DNA of 64,000 nucleotides. Origin: Martelella endophytica. GTDB taxonomy: Bacteria > Pseudomonadota > Alphaproteobacteria > Rhizobiales > Rhizobiaceae. Positions 26,944-35,877 of the stretch are shown here, one piece after another. The position numbers and the translations under genes were made by a program. The stretch spans positions 2,011,944 to 2,075,943 of the forward strand of contig NZ_CP010803.1 of the NCBI RefSeq assembly GCF_000960975.1, given 5' to 3'. The notes beneath the pieces are model-generated. The model made no database searches. It saw only the letters and a list, made by a program, of their open reading frames with translations, and was not told the DNA's origin. The stretch's first letter is position 1. The number at the start of each line of letters is the position of its first letter.

Positions 26944-28053
26944 TCAGGCCCTCGCCATCTGTCGCCGCCCGAACACCCGGACAAGGGCGGGGCGGTATAG
27001 GAATTCAAGCGCGCCGGCAAACAGGATGACGAGACCCTGGATCATCACGATCATGTCGCGGGTGATCTGCGGCATCATGAACGACACCTGAGCGCCACCC
27101 TGGTAGAGGATGCCGAACAGGATGGCGGCGAGCACGATGCCGAGCGGGTGATTGCGCCCCATCAGCGAAACGGCGATGCCGACGAAGCCGGCGCCGGCGA
27201 CGAATTCCACCTGCAGCCGGTCCGCCGAGCCCATCACCACATTGAGCGCCATCATGCCGGCAAGCCCGCCGGAAAGCAGCATGGTGAGGATGACGGTGCG
27301 CGCATAGGGAATGCCGGCATAGGTGGCGGCCGACGGGCTGAGCCCCAACGCCCTCACCGAATAGCCGAACTTGGTGCGCCAGATCAGGAACCAGACGCCG
27401 ACACACATCACCAGTGCGATGATGAAGGAGACGTTGAGCGGCGCCGGGCCGAGCCTGGAGCCGAACATCGCCATCAGCCAGTTGAGGCTCGGCAACTGGC
27501 CGCCGGGCAGGAACCCACGGGTTTCCGGCGACATGGCGCCGGCCGGCTTCAGCACATGCACCAGCAGGTAGACCATCAGCGCCGCGCCGATGAAGTTGAA
27601 CATGATCGTGGTGATGACGATGTGGCTGCCGCGCTTGGCCTGCAGCCAGGCCGGAATGAAGGCCCAGGCGGCGCCGAAGAGCGCAGCGCCCAGCACCGCA
27701 AACGGCATCGTCACATACCACGGCACGTAGTTGTCGAGCGCGAGCGCCACCAGCGCACAGCCGAGCCCGCCGACATAGGCCTGGCCTTCCGAGCCGATGT
27801 TGAACAGACCGGCGTGATAGGCCATCGCCACCGAAAGCCCGGTGAAGATGAAGTTGGTCGCGTAGAACAGGGTGAAGCCGATGCCCATCCCGCTGCCGAG
27901 CGCACCATTGATGAGGATGCCGAAGGCTTCCAGCGGGTTCTGGCCGATCATCAGGATCACCAGGCCGGATATGAGCAGCGCCGTGACCAGGTTGAGCAGC
28001 GGCATCAGGAAAAAGGTGACCCAGCCGGGCAGGGGCGTGTTGGCTGCGCTCAT
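26944..28053 (-). CDS. nucleoside ABC transporter permease 1
   Basis: 369-residue BPD_transp_2-type permease (NupP-like), about nine hydrophobic helices. Visible landmarks are ATNFIFTGLSVAMAYHAGLFNIGSEGQAYVGG, the loop VRALGLSPSAATYAGI that meets the ATPase, and a GAGFVGIAVSLMGRNHPLG segment. The gene starts 7 bases after the ATPase gene. With the other permease it forms the membrane channel of the importer. Confidence 0.92.
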   Translation of the reverse strand: MSAANTPLPGWVTFFLMPLLNLVTALLISGLVILMIGQNPLEAFGILINGALGSGMGIGFTLFYATNFIFTGLSVAMAYHAGLFNIGSEGQAYVGGLGCALVALALDNYVPWYVTMPFAVLGAALFGAAWAFIPAWLQAKRGSHIVITTIMFNFIGAALMVYLLVHVLKPAGAMSPETRGFLPGGQLPSLNWLMAMFGSRLGPAPLNVSFIIALVMCVGVWFLIWRTKFGYSVRALGLSPSAATYAGIPYARTVILTMLLSGGLAGMMALNVVMGSADRLQVEFVAGAGFVGIAVSLMGRNHPLGIVLAAILFGILYQGGAQVSFMMPQITRDMIVMIQGLVILFAGALEFLYRPALVRVFGRRQMARA

Positions 28054-28060
28054 TTCGACC

Positions 28061-29587
28061 TCAGGACGCTATGCCGGCCATCATCAGGCCGAGTTTCTGT
28101 TCTTCCGTCTCCGGCGAGGCCTCGCCGACATTCTCGCCTGCAAACATCACCAGGATGCGGTCGGCAAGCGCACGGATCTCATCAAGTTCCACCGACACCA
28201 GCAGTACCGCCTTGCCGCTGTCGCGCATGTCGATGATCCGGCGGTGGATGAACTCGATCGCGCCGATATCGACGCCGCGGGTCGGCTGACCGACGAGCAG
28301 GATTTCCGGGTCGCGCTCGATTTCGCGGGCGACCACGATCTTCTGCTGGTTGCCGCCGGAAAAATTGGCGGTCTTCAGCGTCGGGTTTGGCGGGCGGATG
28401 TCGTATTTCTCGATCTTTTCCCTGGCATCATCGAGGATTGCCTGTCGGTCGAGCACGCCGGCCTTTCCGTATTTCGGCAGGTTGTGATAGCCGAGAATGG
28501 AGTTTTCGCGCTCCTCGAAGGGCAGGATCAGGCCCATGTGGTGGCGGTCTTCCGGGATATGGGCAACGCCGATCTTGCGGAAAGTCGCAGGGTCGGCATG
28601 TTCGATCTTCTTGCCGTCAATCCAGATTTCGCCCGAATGCGGCTTGCGGATGCCCGAAAGCGCCTCCAGCAGTTCCGACTGGCCATTGCCCGCAACGCCG
28701 GCAATGCCGACGATCTCGCCCTCGCGCACATCGAAGGAAACGTTTTTCACCATCGGCACGCCGCGGTGGTCGTGGACCGTGAGGTTGCGCACCGAAAGCG
28801 CGATCTCGCCAGGCTTGGCCTCGCCCTTTTCGACCCTCAGCAGAACGCGGCGCCCGACCATCAGTTCGGCCAGCTCCTCCACGGTCGTCTCCGCGGTGTC
28901 GCGCGTCGCTACCATCTCGCCGCGGCGCATGACGGAGACGTGGTCGGTAATCGCCATGATCTCGCGCAGCTTGTGGGTGATGAGGACGATGGTCTTGCCT
29001 TGGTCGCGCAGCATGCCGAGGATGCGGAACAGGTGATCGGCCTCAGCCGGCGTCAGCACGCCGGTGGGCTCGTCGAGGATCAGGATTTCGGCGCCACGGA
29101 AGAGCGCCTTCAGGATTTCGACGCGCTGCTGCAGGCCGACGGGCAGCTCCTCGATGACGGCATCGGGATCGACCTCGAGGCCATATTCTTCCTCAAGCCG
29201 CTTCAACTCCTTGCGGGCCGAACTCACGCCGCGGCCGAGCAGCATGCCGCCCTCGGCGCCGAGCATGATATTCTCAAGCACGGTGAAATCCTCGACCAGC
29301 ATGAAGTGCTGGTGCACCATGCCGATGCCGGCGGCAATCGCGGTATCGCTGTCGGCGATCGAAAGCGTCTCGCCGTTGATTTTGATTTCGCCGTTATCCG
29401 CCTGGTAGAAGCCATAGAGAATGGACATCAAGGTCGACTTGCCGGCGCCGTTTTCGCCGATAATGCCGTGGATCGTGCCCTTTTCCACCTTCAGATTGAT
29501 GTTCTTGTTGGCGTGAACGGACCCGAAACTCTTGTCGATGCCGATGAGTTCGATGGCGGGGAGTTTGGGGGCGGGCGTTGTGCTCAA
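28061..29587 (-). CDS. nucleoside ABC transporter ATP-binding protein (tandem ABC domains)
   Basis: Energises the importer; two ABC cassettes in one chain, as in NupO/RbsA-type proteins. Cassette 1 has Walker A GENGAGKST, LPVGLQQRVEILKAL signature and LILDEPTG; cassette 2 has a degenerate Walker A region GVAGNGQSE, signature FSGGNQQKIVVAREI and LLVGQPTRGVDIG, the usual asymmetry of this group. I take TTG at 29585-29587 as the start (AGGAG 11 bases upstream; STTPAPKLPAIELIGIDKSFG follows). The frame stays open to 29668 but crosses the intercistronic hairpin. About 508 residues. Confidence 0.9.
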   Translation of the reverse strand: MSTTPAPKLPAIELIGIDKSFGSVHANKNINLKVEKGTIHGIIGENGAGKSTLMSILYGFYQADNGEIKINGETLSIADSDTAIAAGIGMVHQHFMLVEDFTVLENIMLGAEGGMLLGRGVSSARKELKRLEEEYGLEVDPDAVIEELPVGLQQRVEILKALFRGAEILILDEPTGVLTPAEADHLFRILGMLRDQGKTIVLITHKLREIMAITDHVSVMRRGEMVATRDTAETTVEELAELMVGRRVLLRVEKGEAKPGEIALSVRNLTVHDHRGVPMVKNVSFDVREGEIVGIAGVAGNGQSELLEALSGIRKPHSGEIWIDGKKIEHADPATFRKIGVAHIPEDRHHMGLILPFEERENSILGYHNLPKYGKAGVLDRQAILDDAREKIEKYDIRPPNPTLKTANFSGGNQQKIVVAREIERDPEILLVGQPTRGVDIGAIEFIHRRIIDMRDSGKAVLLVSVELDEIRALADRILVMFAGENVGEASPETEEQKLGLMMAGIAS

Positions 29588-29614
29588 GGGCCTGGTAACT
29601 CCTGGAAAGAGGAA

Positions 29615-29640
29615 AGCGCCGTCCTGTGGGTGACGGCGCT
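29615..29640 (-). promoter_or_regulatory. intercistronic hairpin between binding-protein and ATPase genes
   Basis: AGCGCCGTC (29615-29623) and GACGGCGCT (29632-29640) form a perfect 9-bp stem; on the minus strand it is followed by TTTCCTCTTTCC. It may act as a partial terminator giving more binding protein than ATPase mRNA. Confidence 0.6.
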
Positions 29641-29775
29641 GCCGGAGAGCCGCCGGAAGCCTGCCCACCTGCGGGGCCGTCTTCCGTCGGCTATACGACG
29701 CACCGCCCGGCCGAAGCCGATTTCCAAGACGATACGCCGGTCTTGCCGCTAGCCACAGGGATGTGGCCGGGTGGA

Positions 29776-29794
29776 GGGGCGCGCTGGGCGCCCC
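29776..29794 (-). promoter_or_regulatory. hairpin just after the binding-protein stop codon
   Basis: GGGGCGC (29776-29782) pairs with GCGCCCC (29788-29794), 16 bases past the stop. No T run follows on the minus strand, so it is more likely an mRNA 3' stabiliser than a terminator. Between it and the next hairpin I see no gene. Confidence 0.5.
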
Positions 29795-29810
29795 GCCGCC
29801 TATGCCGCCA

Positions 29811-30803
29811 TCAGTAGGGGCAGCTCGAATCGGTCGAGTAATCGTGAACTTCGATATCGCCGGCGACGATCTCGGCCTTGGCCTTGTCGACCGCGGCCAT
29901 CATGTCTTCGGTGATCAGCGGCTTGTTGTATTCGTCATAGGCCCAGCCCACACCGTCTTCGGCAATGCCGAGGCTGTTGACGCCGGCCTTGAAGGCGCCG
30001 TCCTGGCTTTCCTTGAAGGCATTGTAGACGGCGTTATCGACGCGCTTGACCATCGAGGTCAGGACCGAACCGGGGTGAACATAGTTCTGGTTCGAGTCGA
30101 CGCCGATCGAGTACTTCTCGGCATCGGCAGCCGACTGCAGCACGCCGAGGCCGGAGGCACCGGCAGCCGCGTAGATCACGTCGGCGCCCTGGTCCATCTG
30201 GTTCTTGGTGAGCTCGCCGGCCTTGACCGGGTCGTTCCAGGCAGCACCCGTGGTGCCGACGAAGTTGCGCAGGATCTTGACGTTTTCATCCGCCGCATGA
30301 GCGCCCTGGGCATAGCCGCAGCCGAACTTGTGGATCAGCGGAATGTCCATGCCGCCGACGAAACCGACCGTGCCGCTCTCGGACTTCATGGCCGCCAGCA
30401 GGCCGACGAGGTAGGAGCCCTGCTCCTCCTTGAACACGATCGACTGGACGTTCGGCGCTTCGACGACGTCGTCGACGATGTAGAACTCGGTGTCGGGGAA
30501 CTGCGGCGCGATCTTCTCGACTGCCGATTTCCAGGCGAAGGACAGCGAAACGATCGGGCTGAAGCCCATCGAGGCGAAGTTCAGGATGGCCTGTTCGCCC
30601 TGCGTGTCGCCGGTCGGTTCGAAATCGCGGTATTCGACGCCGGTATCGGCCTTGAACTTCTCGGCACCGTTGTAGCCGGATTCGTTGAAGGACTTGTCGA
30701 ACTTGCCGCCGGTGCCATAGACGAGTGCCGGCTTGAAATCGGCGGCAAGCGCCGAAGTCGACATGGCGGCAACGGCCAGAAGGCCCAGAATGGTTCTTTT
30801 CAT
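29811..30803 (-). CDS. BMP-family nucleoside-binding protein of ABC importer
   Basis: 330-residue periplasmic binding protein (PF02608, BmpA/PnrA type) that captures purine and pyrimidine nucleosides. A Sec signal peptide (1-20, ends SALAADF) has no lipobox Cys. Family landmarks are LVYGTGGKFDKSFNESGYNGAEKF with the nucleoside-binding Asp/Phe, YRDFEPTGDTQGEQAI, VGFVGGMDIPLIHKFGCGYAQG, ADVIYAAAGASGLGVL and IGVDSNQNY. It is the first gene of the nine-gene operon, separated from the ATPase gene by about 220 bases carrying two hairpins, as expected where the binding protein is made in excess. Confidence 0.94.
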   Translation of the reverse strand: MKRTILGLLAVAAMSTSALAADFKPALVYGTGGKFDKSFNESGYNGAEKFKADTGVEYRDFEPTGDTQGEQAILNFASMGFSPIVSLSFAWKSAVEKIAPQFPDTEFYIVDDVVEAPNVQSIVFKEEQGSYLVGLLAAMKSESGTVGFVGGMDIPLIHKFGCGYAQGAHAADENVKILRNFVGTTGAAWNDPVKAGELTKNQMDQGADVIYAAAGASGLGVLQSAADAEKYSIGVDSNQNYVHPGSVLTSMVKRVDNAVYNAFKESQDGAFKAGVNSLGIAEDGVGWAYDEYNKPLITEDMMAAVDKAKAEIVAGDIEVHDYSTDSSCPY

Positions 30804-30987
30804 ATCGCTGCTCTGTTCCCTTAGAGTGAAGCTCAGCGCCCTCCCGTTGACCGACGCGAGGGCGCTCTGCCGGCGTCATCCCGCCGACCTTCCTTCATGG
30901 TTGCACGGCTCCGACAAAATTTCATCACAAAATTTACTTCTTGGGCAAAATTCACCGATTCTTTGTTTTCATTCGGCTTTCCACGAA

Positions 30988-31011
30988 AAAGGGGAGCGCG
31001 TTGCTCCCCTC
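30988..31011 (-). terminator. intrinsic terminator of msrA
   Basis: GGGGAGC (30993-30999) pairs with GCTCCCC (31005-31011); on the minus strand the stem is followed by TTTTTC. It stands about 28 bases past the msrA stop and isolates msrA from the nucleoside operon. Confidence 0.88.
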
Positions 31012-31038
31012 TGTCCGTCGTTGATCGCGCCGCGGCGG

Positions 31039-31689
31039 CTAGCCGATGGGGCAGGAAACCCCGGTGCCCTTCAGGCCGCAATAGCCGGCCGGATTCTTGG
31101 CCAGATACTGCTGGTGATAGTCTTCGGCGAAGTAGAAGGCTCCCGCCTTGGCGATTTCGGTGGTAATCGCGTCAGAGCGGCCACTGGCCTTCAGCGCCTC
31201 CTGGAAGCGGTCGCGCACGTCTTCGGCCAGCGCAATCTCGGCATCGTCGTCGAGATAGATGGCCGAGCGGTAGGTCGTGCCGATGTCGTTGCCCTGGCGC
31301 ATGCCCTGCGTCGGATCATGAGCCTCGAAGAAAATCCTGAGCAGCTCCTCGAGCTCGATCTCGGCCGGATCGTAGATGACGCGGACAACTTCGGCGTGGC
31401 CGGTAAGCCCCGTGCATGTCTCTTCATAGGTCGGGTTCGGCGTGATGCCGCCGGAATAGCCTGCGGCCGTGACATAGACGCCCGGCGTGTTCCACAACAG
31501 CCGTTCAGCGCCCCAGAAGCAGCCCATGCCGAGCAGCACTTCCTTCATGTTCTCGGGGTAGGGCGGGGCGAGCTTGCGGCCCGAAACGAAGTGATGGGTA
31601 GCTGTCGGGATCGGCTCCGAGCGGCCGGGAAGGGCGGTCTCGCTCGTCGGCATAACCGACTTTTCCTTTTTCAGGGTAGAGAAAAACAT
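31039..31689 (-). CDS. msrA: peptide methionine-S-sulfoxide reductase A
   Basis: Reduces S-epimers of methionine sulfoxide in proteins. The 216-residue protein has the nucleophilic Cys57 in [37 protein letters not shown], and a C-terminal region ending [15 protein letters not shown] with candidate resolving Cys residues. The N-terminal 45 residues extend beyond the catalytic core, as in E. coli-type MsrA. AAGGAG lies 7 bases before the ATG. Confidence 0.96.
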   Translation of the reverse strand: MFFSTLKKEKSVMPTSETALPGRSEPIPTATHHFVSGRKLAPPYPENMKEVLLGMGCFWGAERLLWNTPGVYVTAAGYSGGITPNPTYEETCTGLTGHAEVVRVIYDPAEIELEELLRIFFEAHDPTQGMRQGNDIGTTYRSAIYLDDDAEIALAEDVRDRFQEALKASGRSDAITTEIAKAGAFYFAEDYHQQYLAKNPAGYCGLKGTGVSCPIG

Positions 31690-31946
31690 GCTGTTCTCCT
31701 TGAAACGAGCGCGGCGCGTGGGCGCGAAGCCAGCTGCCTCGCCGCAATTGACGCTAACATAAGTATCCGCGCGCCCTGCGACAAGCCGCCACGCTCTTTG
31801 CCGCCTGCCGAGCGGCGGCTTGCAGGCGTTTGGAATGGGCTGTCAATCATTTCAGAAATCTGACAGTTTCGGGTTGATCAACGCCGCATCATCGGTATAT
31901 ATCGCGCCGTTCCCGCCGCTCGGTTTCTCCGATGACGGCTCTTGAT

Positions 31947-32036
31947 GGACAGGTGGCCGAGTGGTTGAAGGCGCACGCCTGGAACGCGTGTATACGGGTA
32001 ACCGTATCGAGGGTTCGAATCCCTCTCTGTCCGCCA
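31947..32036 (+). tRNA. tRNA-Ser(GGA)
   Basis: A 90-base type II tRNA. The acceptor stem pairs GGACAGG (31947-31953) with TCTGTCC (32026-32032), then discriminator G and an encoded CCA. The anticodon stem encloses CTGGAAC with anticodon GGA at 31981-31983. A long variable arm (about 31991-32010) is typical of serine tRNA, and the T loop reads GGTTCGAATCC. A tyrosine recombinase gene begins 142 bases downstream, so the 3' half is a likely attachment site. Confidence 0.97.
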
Positions 32037-32126
32037 TGCAATTTTCTAAATCTCTTAGTTTTATCCTTTTAAAACAGCGTGTTGGCTGATATTACGCGAA
32101 CGCGTAGCCTTATTTACTTCGTTTCC

Positions 32127-32150
32127 GCTACACAATATGCTACACAATAT
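32127..32150 (+). repeat. 12-bp direct repeat upstream of integrase
   Basis: GCTACACAATAT occurs twice in tandem (32127-32138, 32139-32150), followed by a third, degraded unit GCTCCACATTG. It lies between the tRNA and the integrase start, where arm-type recombinase sites are expected. Confidence 0.75.
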
Positions 32151-32177
32151 GCTCCACATTGACTACGGGAGCGTGCG

Positions 32178-33443
32178 ATGTCGCTCATGCGAAGGGGATC
32201 AATATTCTATATCCGGCGGCGTGTTCCGGCGCGGTTTGCTGCGGTCGACACCCGCAATGAGATCTGGCTGAGCCTCCACACCGATTCCGAGACACAGGCC
32301 AAGGCCAAGGAAGCTTTGATCTGGGCCGAACAGATCGAAGCCTGGGAGGCCCGGCTTGCCGGTGACACTGAGGATGCTGAGCTGCGTTTTCAGGCTGCCA
32401 CGGAGCTGGCCCAACGCCGTGGCTATCGCTACCTGACGGTAGAGAAAGTGGCCGCACTCCCCAGGGCTGAACTTCTTTCGCGTATCGAAACGGTCGATGC
32501 GCAGAGAAGCGAGCCGCAGGAGGCTGCGGCGCTGCTTGGCGGTGTTGCCGAGCCACCTATCACAGTCAAACGTGCGCTGGAGCTTTACTGGCCGCTTGCG
32601 CACGACAGGACGATCGGCAAAAGCGAAGAACAACTGCGGCGCTGGCGTAATCCTCGGATCAAGGCCATCCGGAATTTCATCGCCGTTTGCGGAAATCTGC
32701 CCATTAAAGAGATCACCGGCGACATCATGCTAGATTTTCGCGCCTGGTGGGTGGAACGCGTAGATGTGGAGGGGCTGACGGCAAATTCCGCCAATAAAGA
32801 TATCGGGCATTTTGGAGACATCCTGAAAACTGTCAACAAGATGAAGCGACTAGGCCTCGTGCTTCCTCTGACAGACCTTAAGCTGAAGGAAGGTGAAGCC
32901 AAAACCAGACCGCCGTTTTCCAATGCATGGATACGCAATGAGCTGTTGCGACCAGGTGCTCTGGATGGCCTTAACCCCGAGGCACGTGCTATCATGCTGG
33001 TGATGATCAATACGGGCGCCAGGCCGAGTGAGATCGCTGCTCTGACAACTAGCGAAATCCATCTCGATGCCAAAATTCCCTACATCTCGATCGAACCGAT
33101 TGATCGGCAGCTCAAAAGCAAGAATGCCCGCCGCCGCATTCCTGTGCTAGGCGTTTCACTTGAGGCAATGCGTGATTTTCCAGATGGATTTGACGGATAC
33201 CGCATGCGGTCGGCAGGGTTGAGCGGAACCATCAACAAGCTTCTCAGGGAAAACGGTTTGCGTGAAACGCCCGTGCACACGCTCTATTGTCTGAGGCATT
33301 CATTCGAGGACCGCATGCTGGCGGCCGGCATTGACGAGCGCATCCGGTGTGATCTGATGGGACATGCACCCAATCGCGAGAAGTATGGTGCTGGCGCGAG
33401 TCTGGAGCAGATGAGCCAACTGCTTCAGCCGATCTCATTTTGA
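32178..33443 (+). CDS. tyrosine recombinase/phage-type integrase
   Basis: 421-residue site-specific recombinase. The N-terminus (MSLMRRGSIFYIRRRVPARF) is the arm-binding type of rhizobial integrases, followed by a SAM-like core-binding region (about 130-230) and the catalytic domain. Catalytic residues visible: Arg in NTGARPSEIAAL, HxxR as HTLYCLRHSFEDRM (note Cys before Leu-Arg-His), His in MGHAPNREKYG with the probable nucleophile Tyr just after. GGGAGCGTGCG precedes the ATG. It sits 3' of tRNA-Ser(GGA), pointing away from it. Apparently intact. Confidence 0.9.
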   Translation: MSLMRRGSIFYIRRRVPARFAAVDTRNEIWLSLHTDSETQAKAKEALIWAEQIEAWEARLAGDTEDAELRFQAATELAQRRGYRYLTVEKVAALPRAELLSRIETVDAQRSEPQEAAALLGGVAEPPITVKRALELYWPLAHDRTIGKSEEQLRRWRNPRIKAIRNFIAVCGNLPIKEITGDIMLDFRAWWVERVDVEGLTANSANKDIGHFGDILKTVNKMKRLGLVLPLTDLKLKEGEAKTRPPFSNAWIRNELLRPGALDGLNPEARAIMLVMINTGARPSEIAALTTSEIHLDAKIPYISIEPIDRQLKSKNARRRIPVLGVSLEAMRDFPDGFDGYRMRSAGLSGTINKLLRENGLRETPVHTLYCLRHSFEDRMLAAGIDERIRCDLMGHAPNREKYGAGASLEQMSQLLQPISF

Positions 33444-33709
33444 GCGAGTAACAACCGTGCACGGCTTACGGCACTGTTCGACGTCTTTTCTTTCTCAAGC
33501 TCGATTTCCCGCTCGAGACGCTCGAAAATCGGTACGTAGACCGGGTCCGTGTCGATCAACCTTGCCACAATCATCAGGGCGTCCTCCAGCCGGGCAAGCT
33601 CATCCTGCCCCGCAGGCGAGCAGGATGACGGTCGGCGATACTGCCGACCTTCCGTCCCCTGCAATCGGGTCTGCTCTTCCTGTCCCTGCGCCATAGACTC
33701 CACGCCCAT
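33425..33709 (-). CDS. small hypothetical protein convergent with integrase
   Basis: About 94 residues; not a recognised family. The N-terminal third is polar and low-complexity, the C-terminal two thirds predicts two helices (DELARLEDALMIVARLIDTD, then FERLEREIELEKEKTS). Its end overlaps the integrase end by 19 bases. The frame extends to a TTG at 33784; the ATG at 33709 with AGGAAGG just upstream is my choice, not certain. Composition and heptad-like Leu spacing suggest real coding. Confidence 0.5.
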   Translation of the reverse strand: MGVESMAQGQEEQTRLQGTEGRQYRRPSSCSPAGQDELARLEDALMIVARLIDTDPVYVPIFERLEREIELEKEKTSNSAVSRARLLLAQNEIG

Positions 33710-33784
33710 GCCTTCCTGCGGCATGACTTTCGTGTTTTCTGATGAGCCGAGTCTGACGGGACGGGAAAATTTTATCCATTCCAA

Positions 33785-34470
33785 AATTCACGCCAACTAA
33801 CTGAAAATGTGGAAAGTTTCCCAAATTGTTATGAATGATTCGTCGTCGAGCGAGCATTCTGCTTGCCGCCGTTGCAGCACCGTTTTCTGCGGAGCGGACG
33901 TGTTGTCTGATCTGCATGAATCGCAGGTCTTCCAAACTCCATCTTGGACGGCTCTCCCATAGCTTTCCGAGAAGCCATCGACCTGCCACCGCTCTTGTCA
34001 ATTGATGGCGGGCGTCAACTGCGATCATGGACTTTCCGCCCTCGCGCGATCACAGGGGAAGGTCGGTGTCGAGCTCAGGGGGGCATTACAGAAAAAGCTG
34101 CGGGATCCGGCGACTTATTTGATTTATTGATGAAGTCATGAGCGAAGGCTTTTTAATATCATTGTGCTTTTCGTCATCCGCGACAATCGCTCCGGCCCAT
34201 TGCAGGGCTTTTCTCGCTTAGCTTCCGAGTCGCCAGCGGGACAGTAACCAGCGCTGACTGTTGTTTTCCATCTGAAAAAGAGATTCTAACGGTGAGCGCG
34301 TTGGTCCGCTGTCGTGTACTTTCGAACAGAGACCACACCTTACAATGAGGCGCGCCTGGCCGGCTCTAGCGTTGCTTGATTTGATCGGTCCTCTCCGGTT
34401 GCGCTAGCAGTCTTGATGGAAGAGCACACCGCGAAAGGCTGTGACGTGACCTCCGGACGGCTGAGGCAGT
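33785..34470. other. gene-poor stretch behind the integrase
   Basis: About 690 bases with no convincing gene. Short open frames on both strands lack RBS and recognisable sequence. A part of the minus strand (about 33840-34040) could encode residues such as RWLLGKLWESRPRWSLEDLRF, but I recognise no family and it may be decayed DNA. AT content rises around 34110-34170. Confidence 0.5.
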
Positions 34471-35866
34471 TCAGCCCTGCGACTGTTTTGAGAGGCTTTC
34501 ATTGTCACGCGCCCGCTTCGTCAGTCGACGAATCACGATAACAAGAAGCAGGCAGACTATGATGGCAGCGGCGCCTGCGGCGAGTCTTACCAGCTTGAGC
34601 AGGGGCGATGTGACACCTCCATTTCTCAGTTCTGTGACCCGATGTTGCGTGATGCGTATCTCTGGGTTGCCGAAGGTCGCAAATACATAGTTGGTCAACT
34701 CGGCGATCTCCCCATCCTTCAGCGCATCGGCGAAAGGAGGCATTTCCTGACCAGTTTTTGGAAAGAGACCGGCCAGGACGGCCATGGCGACATTATCGGC
34801 TGTCGGGCGATGGTTCAGAGCCGCGTTGCCAGACATTGCCGGTAGACCGTTGCGGCCCTCGCCATTCAACTGATGGCATGTCGCGCAGTGATCTCCATAG
34901 AGCGTCGCGCCGACAGATGCTGTACCCGCGACCAGAGCAAAGTCCGTGATCACTGATGCCGTTACTGCGGCATTCGTTTGGGGGGGGGGAAGCGTTCATC
35001 GGCTGTGGCGCCACATCATGAATGTAGGTTGCGATGGCCGTAATGTCCCTATCGTGGAGTTGGCTAAGGCTGTTGTTGATTGCTTCAAGCATTGGCCCTC
35101 CAGCTTGTGACCCGGTCGGCGAGCGACCGGTCGAAAGATAGGCCGTGATGTCGCTAATGGACCAGACGCCTATGCCGTCGATCGGGTCCGAGGTGATGTT
35201 GGGCGCGAACCACGTTCCGAGAGACGCTCCAGCAAGCGCCTTACCCTCTTCCTCCGCCATCAGAAAATTGCGTGGCGTGTGGCAGGTAGAGCAATGAGCG
35301 AGGCTTTGGGATAAATAGGCGCCACGGTTCCACTCTTCCGATCGCGTCGGGTCATTCTGGAATGGCGCGCCGCGCGCAAAGATAAGGTTCCATGCCTTCA
35401 TCGTGAACCGGAGGTTAAAGGGGAAGGGAAGCCGGGTCCTACTGGGCTCTTCGTCAACAGGGTCAACGCCATGCATGAAATAGGTGTAGAGCGCCTTCAG
35501 GTCATAGTCGGTGATAGTGGCGTAGGAGGTATAGGGCATAGCTGGATAGAGGTTCCGGCCGTCCTTACGCTCGCCATGACGCACGGCTCGATCGAACTCC
35601 TCAAGTGAATAGTTGCCGATCCCGGCGGTAGTAGAGGGCGTGATGTTGGTGCTGAAGATTTCTCCCAGCGGCGTGGAAAGCGGTAGTCCGCCGCCAAACG
35701 GTTTATCCTTCGTCGCGGTGTGACAGGCTCCGCAGTCTCCAGCGATGGACAGGTACTGGCCCCTGGCCATCAGGGCCGGATCTTCAACGGTTTGGGCGAG
35801 GGCCGGGCCCGCGCCAAACGCCAAAGCCGCAATGAACAGACGGGGGAGTGCCTTGGAGATTGTCAT
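34471..35866 (-). pseudogene. triheme cytochrome c subunit of membrane-bound sugar/polyol dehydrogenase, split by a C10 homopolymer
   Basis: Electron-transfer subunit of flavin-dependent gluconate/sorbitol/fructose dehydrogenases, passing electrons to ubiquinone. From ATG 35866 (GGGAGGA upstream) the frame encodes a signal peptide (ends PALAQ), heme site 1 CGACH (45-49) and heme site 2 CSTCH (192-196). At 34989-34980 a run of ten C on the coding strand puts the frame out; heme site 3 CATCH (near 34887) and the C-terminal membrane anchor (LVRLAAGAAAIIVCLLLVIVI) continue in another frame to 34471. Nine C would give one uninterrupted protein of about 464 residues. Either a sequencing/assembly error, a recent mutation or a phase-variable tract. 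Confidence 0.85.
34980..34989 (-). repeat. poly-C (10) tract at the frameshift
   Basis: Ten consecutive C on the coding (minus) strand, codons TCC-CCC-CCC-CC, between the second and third heme motifs of the cytochrome gene. Nine or twelve C would restore the downstream frame. Confidence 0.9.
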
Positions 35867-35877
35867 CGGTTCCTCCC

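Noticed and set aside
27872..29752. 626-codon plus-strand frame opposite the nucleoside ATPase
   Set aside because: Antisense shadow; the minus strand has two ABC cassettes with all motifs.
31852..32037. 61-codon minus-strand frame containing [20 protein letters not shown]
   Set aside because: It is the antisense of the tRNA-Ser gene; this peptide is a well-known false annotation.
33944..34141. 65-codon plus-strand frame in the gap behind the integrase
   Set aside because: No RBS, no family resemblance; part of a gene-poor stretch.
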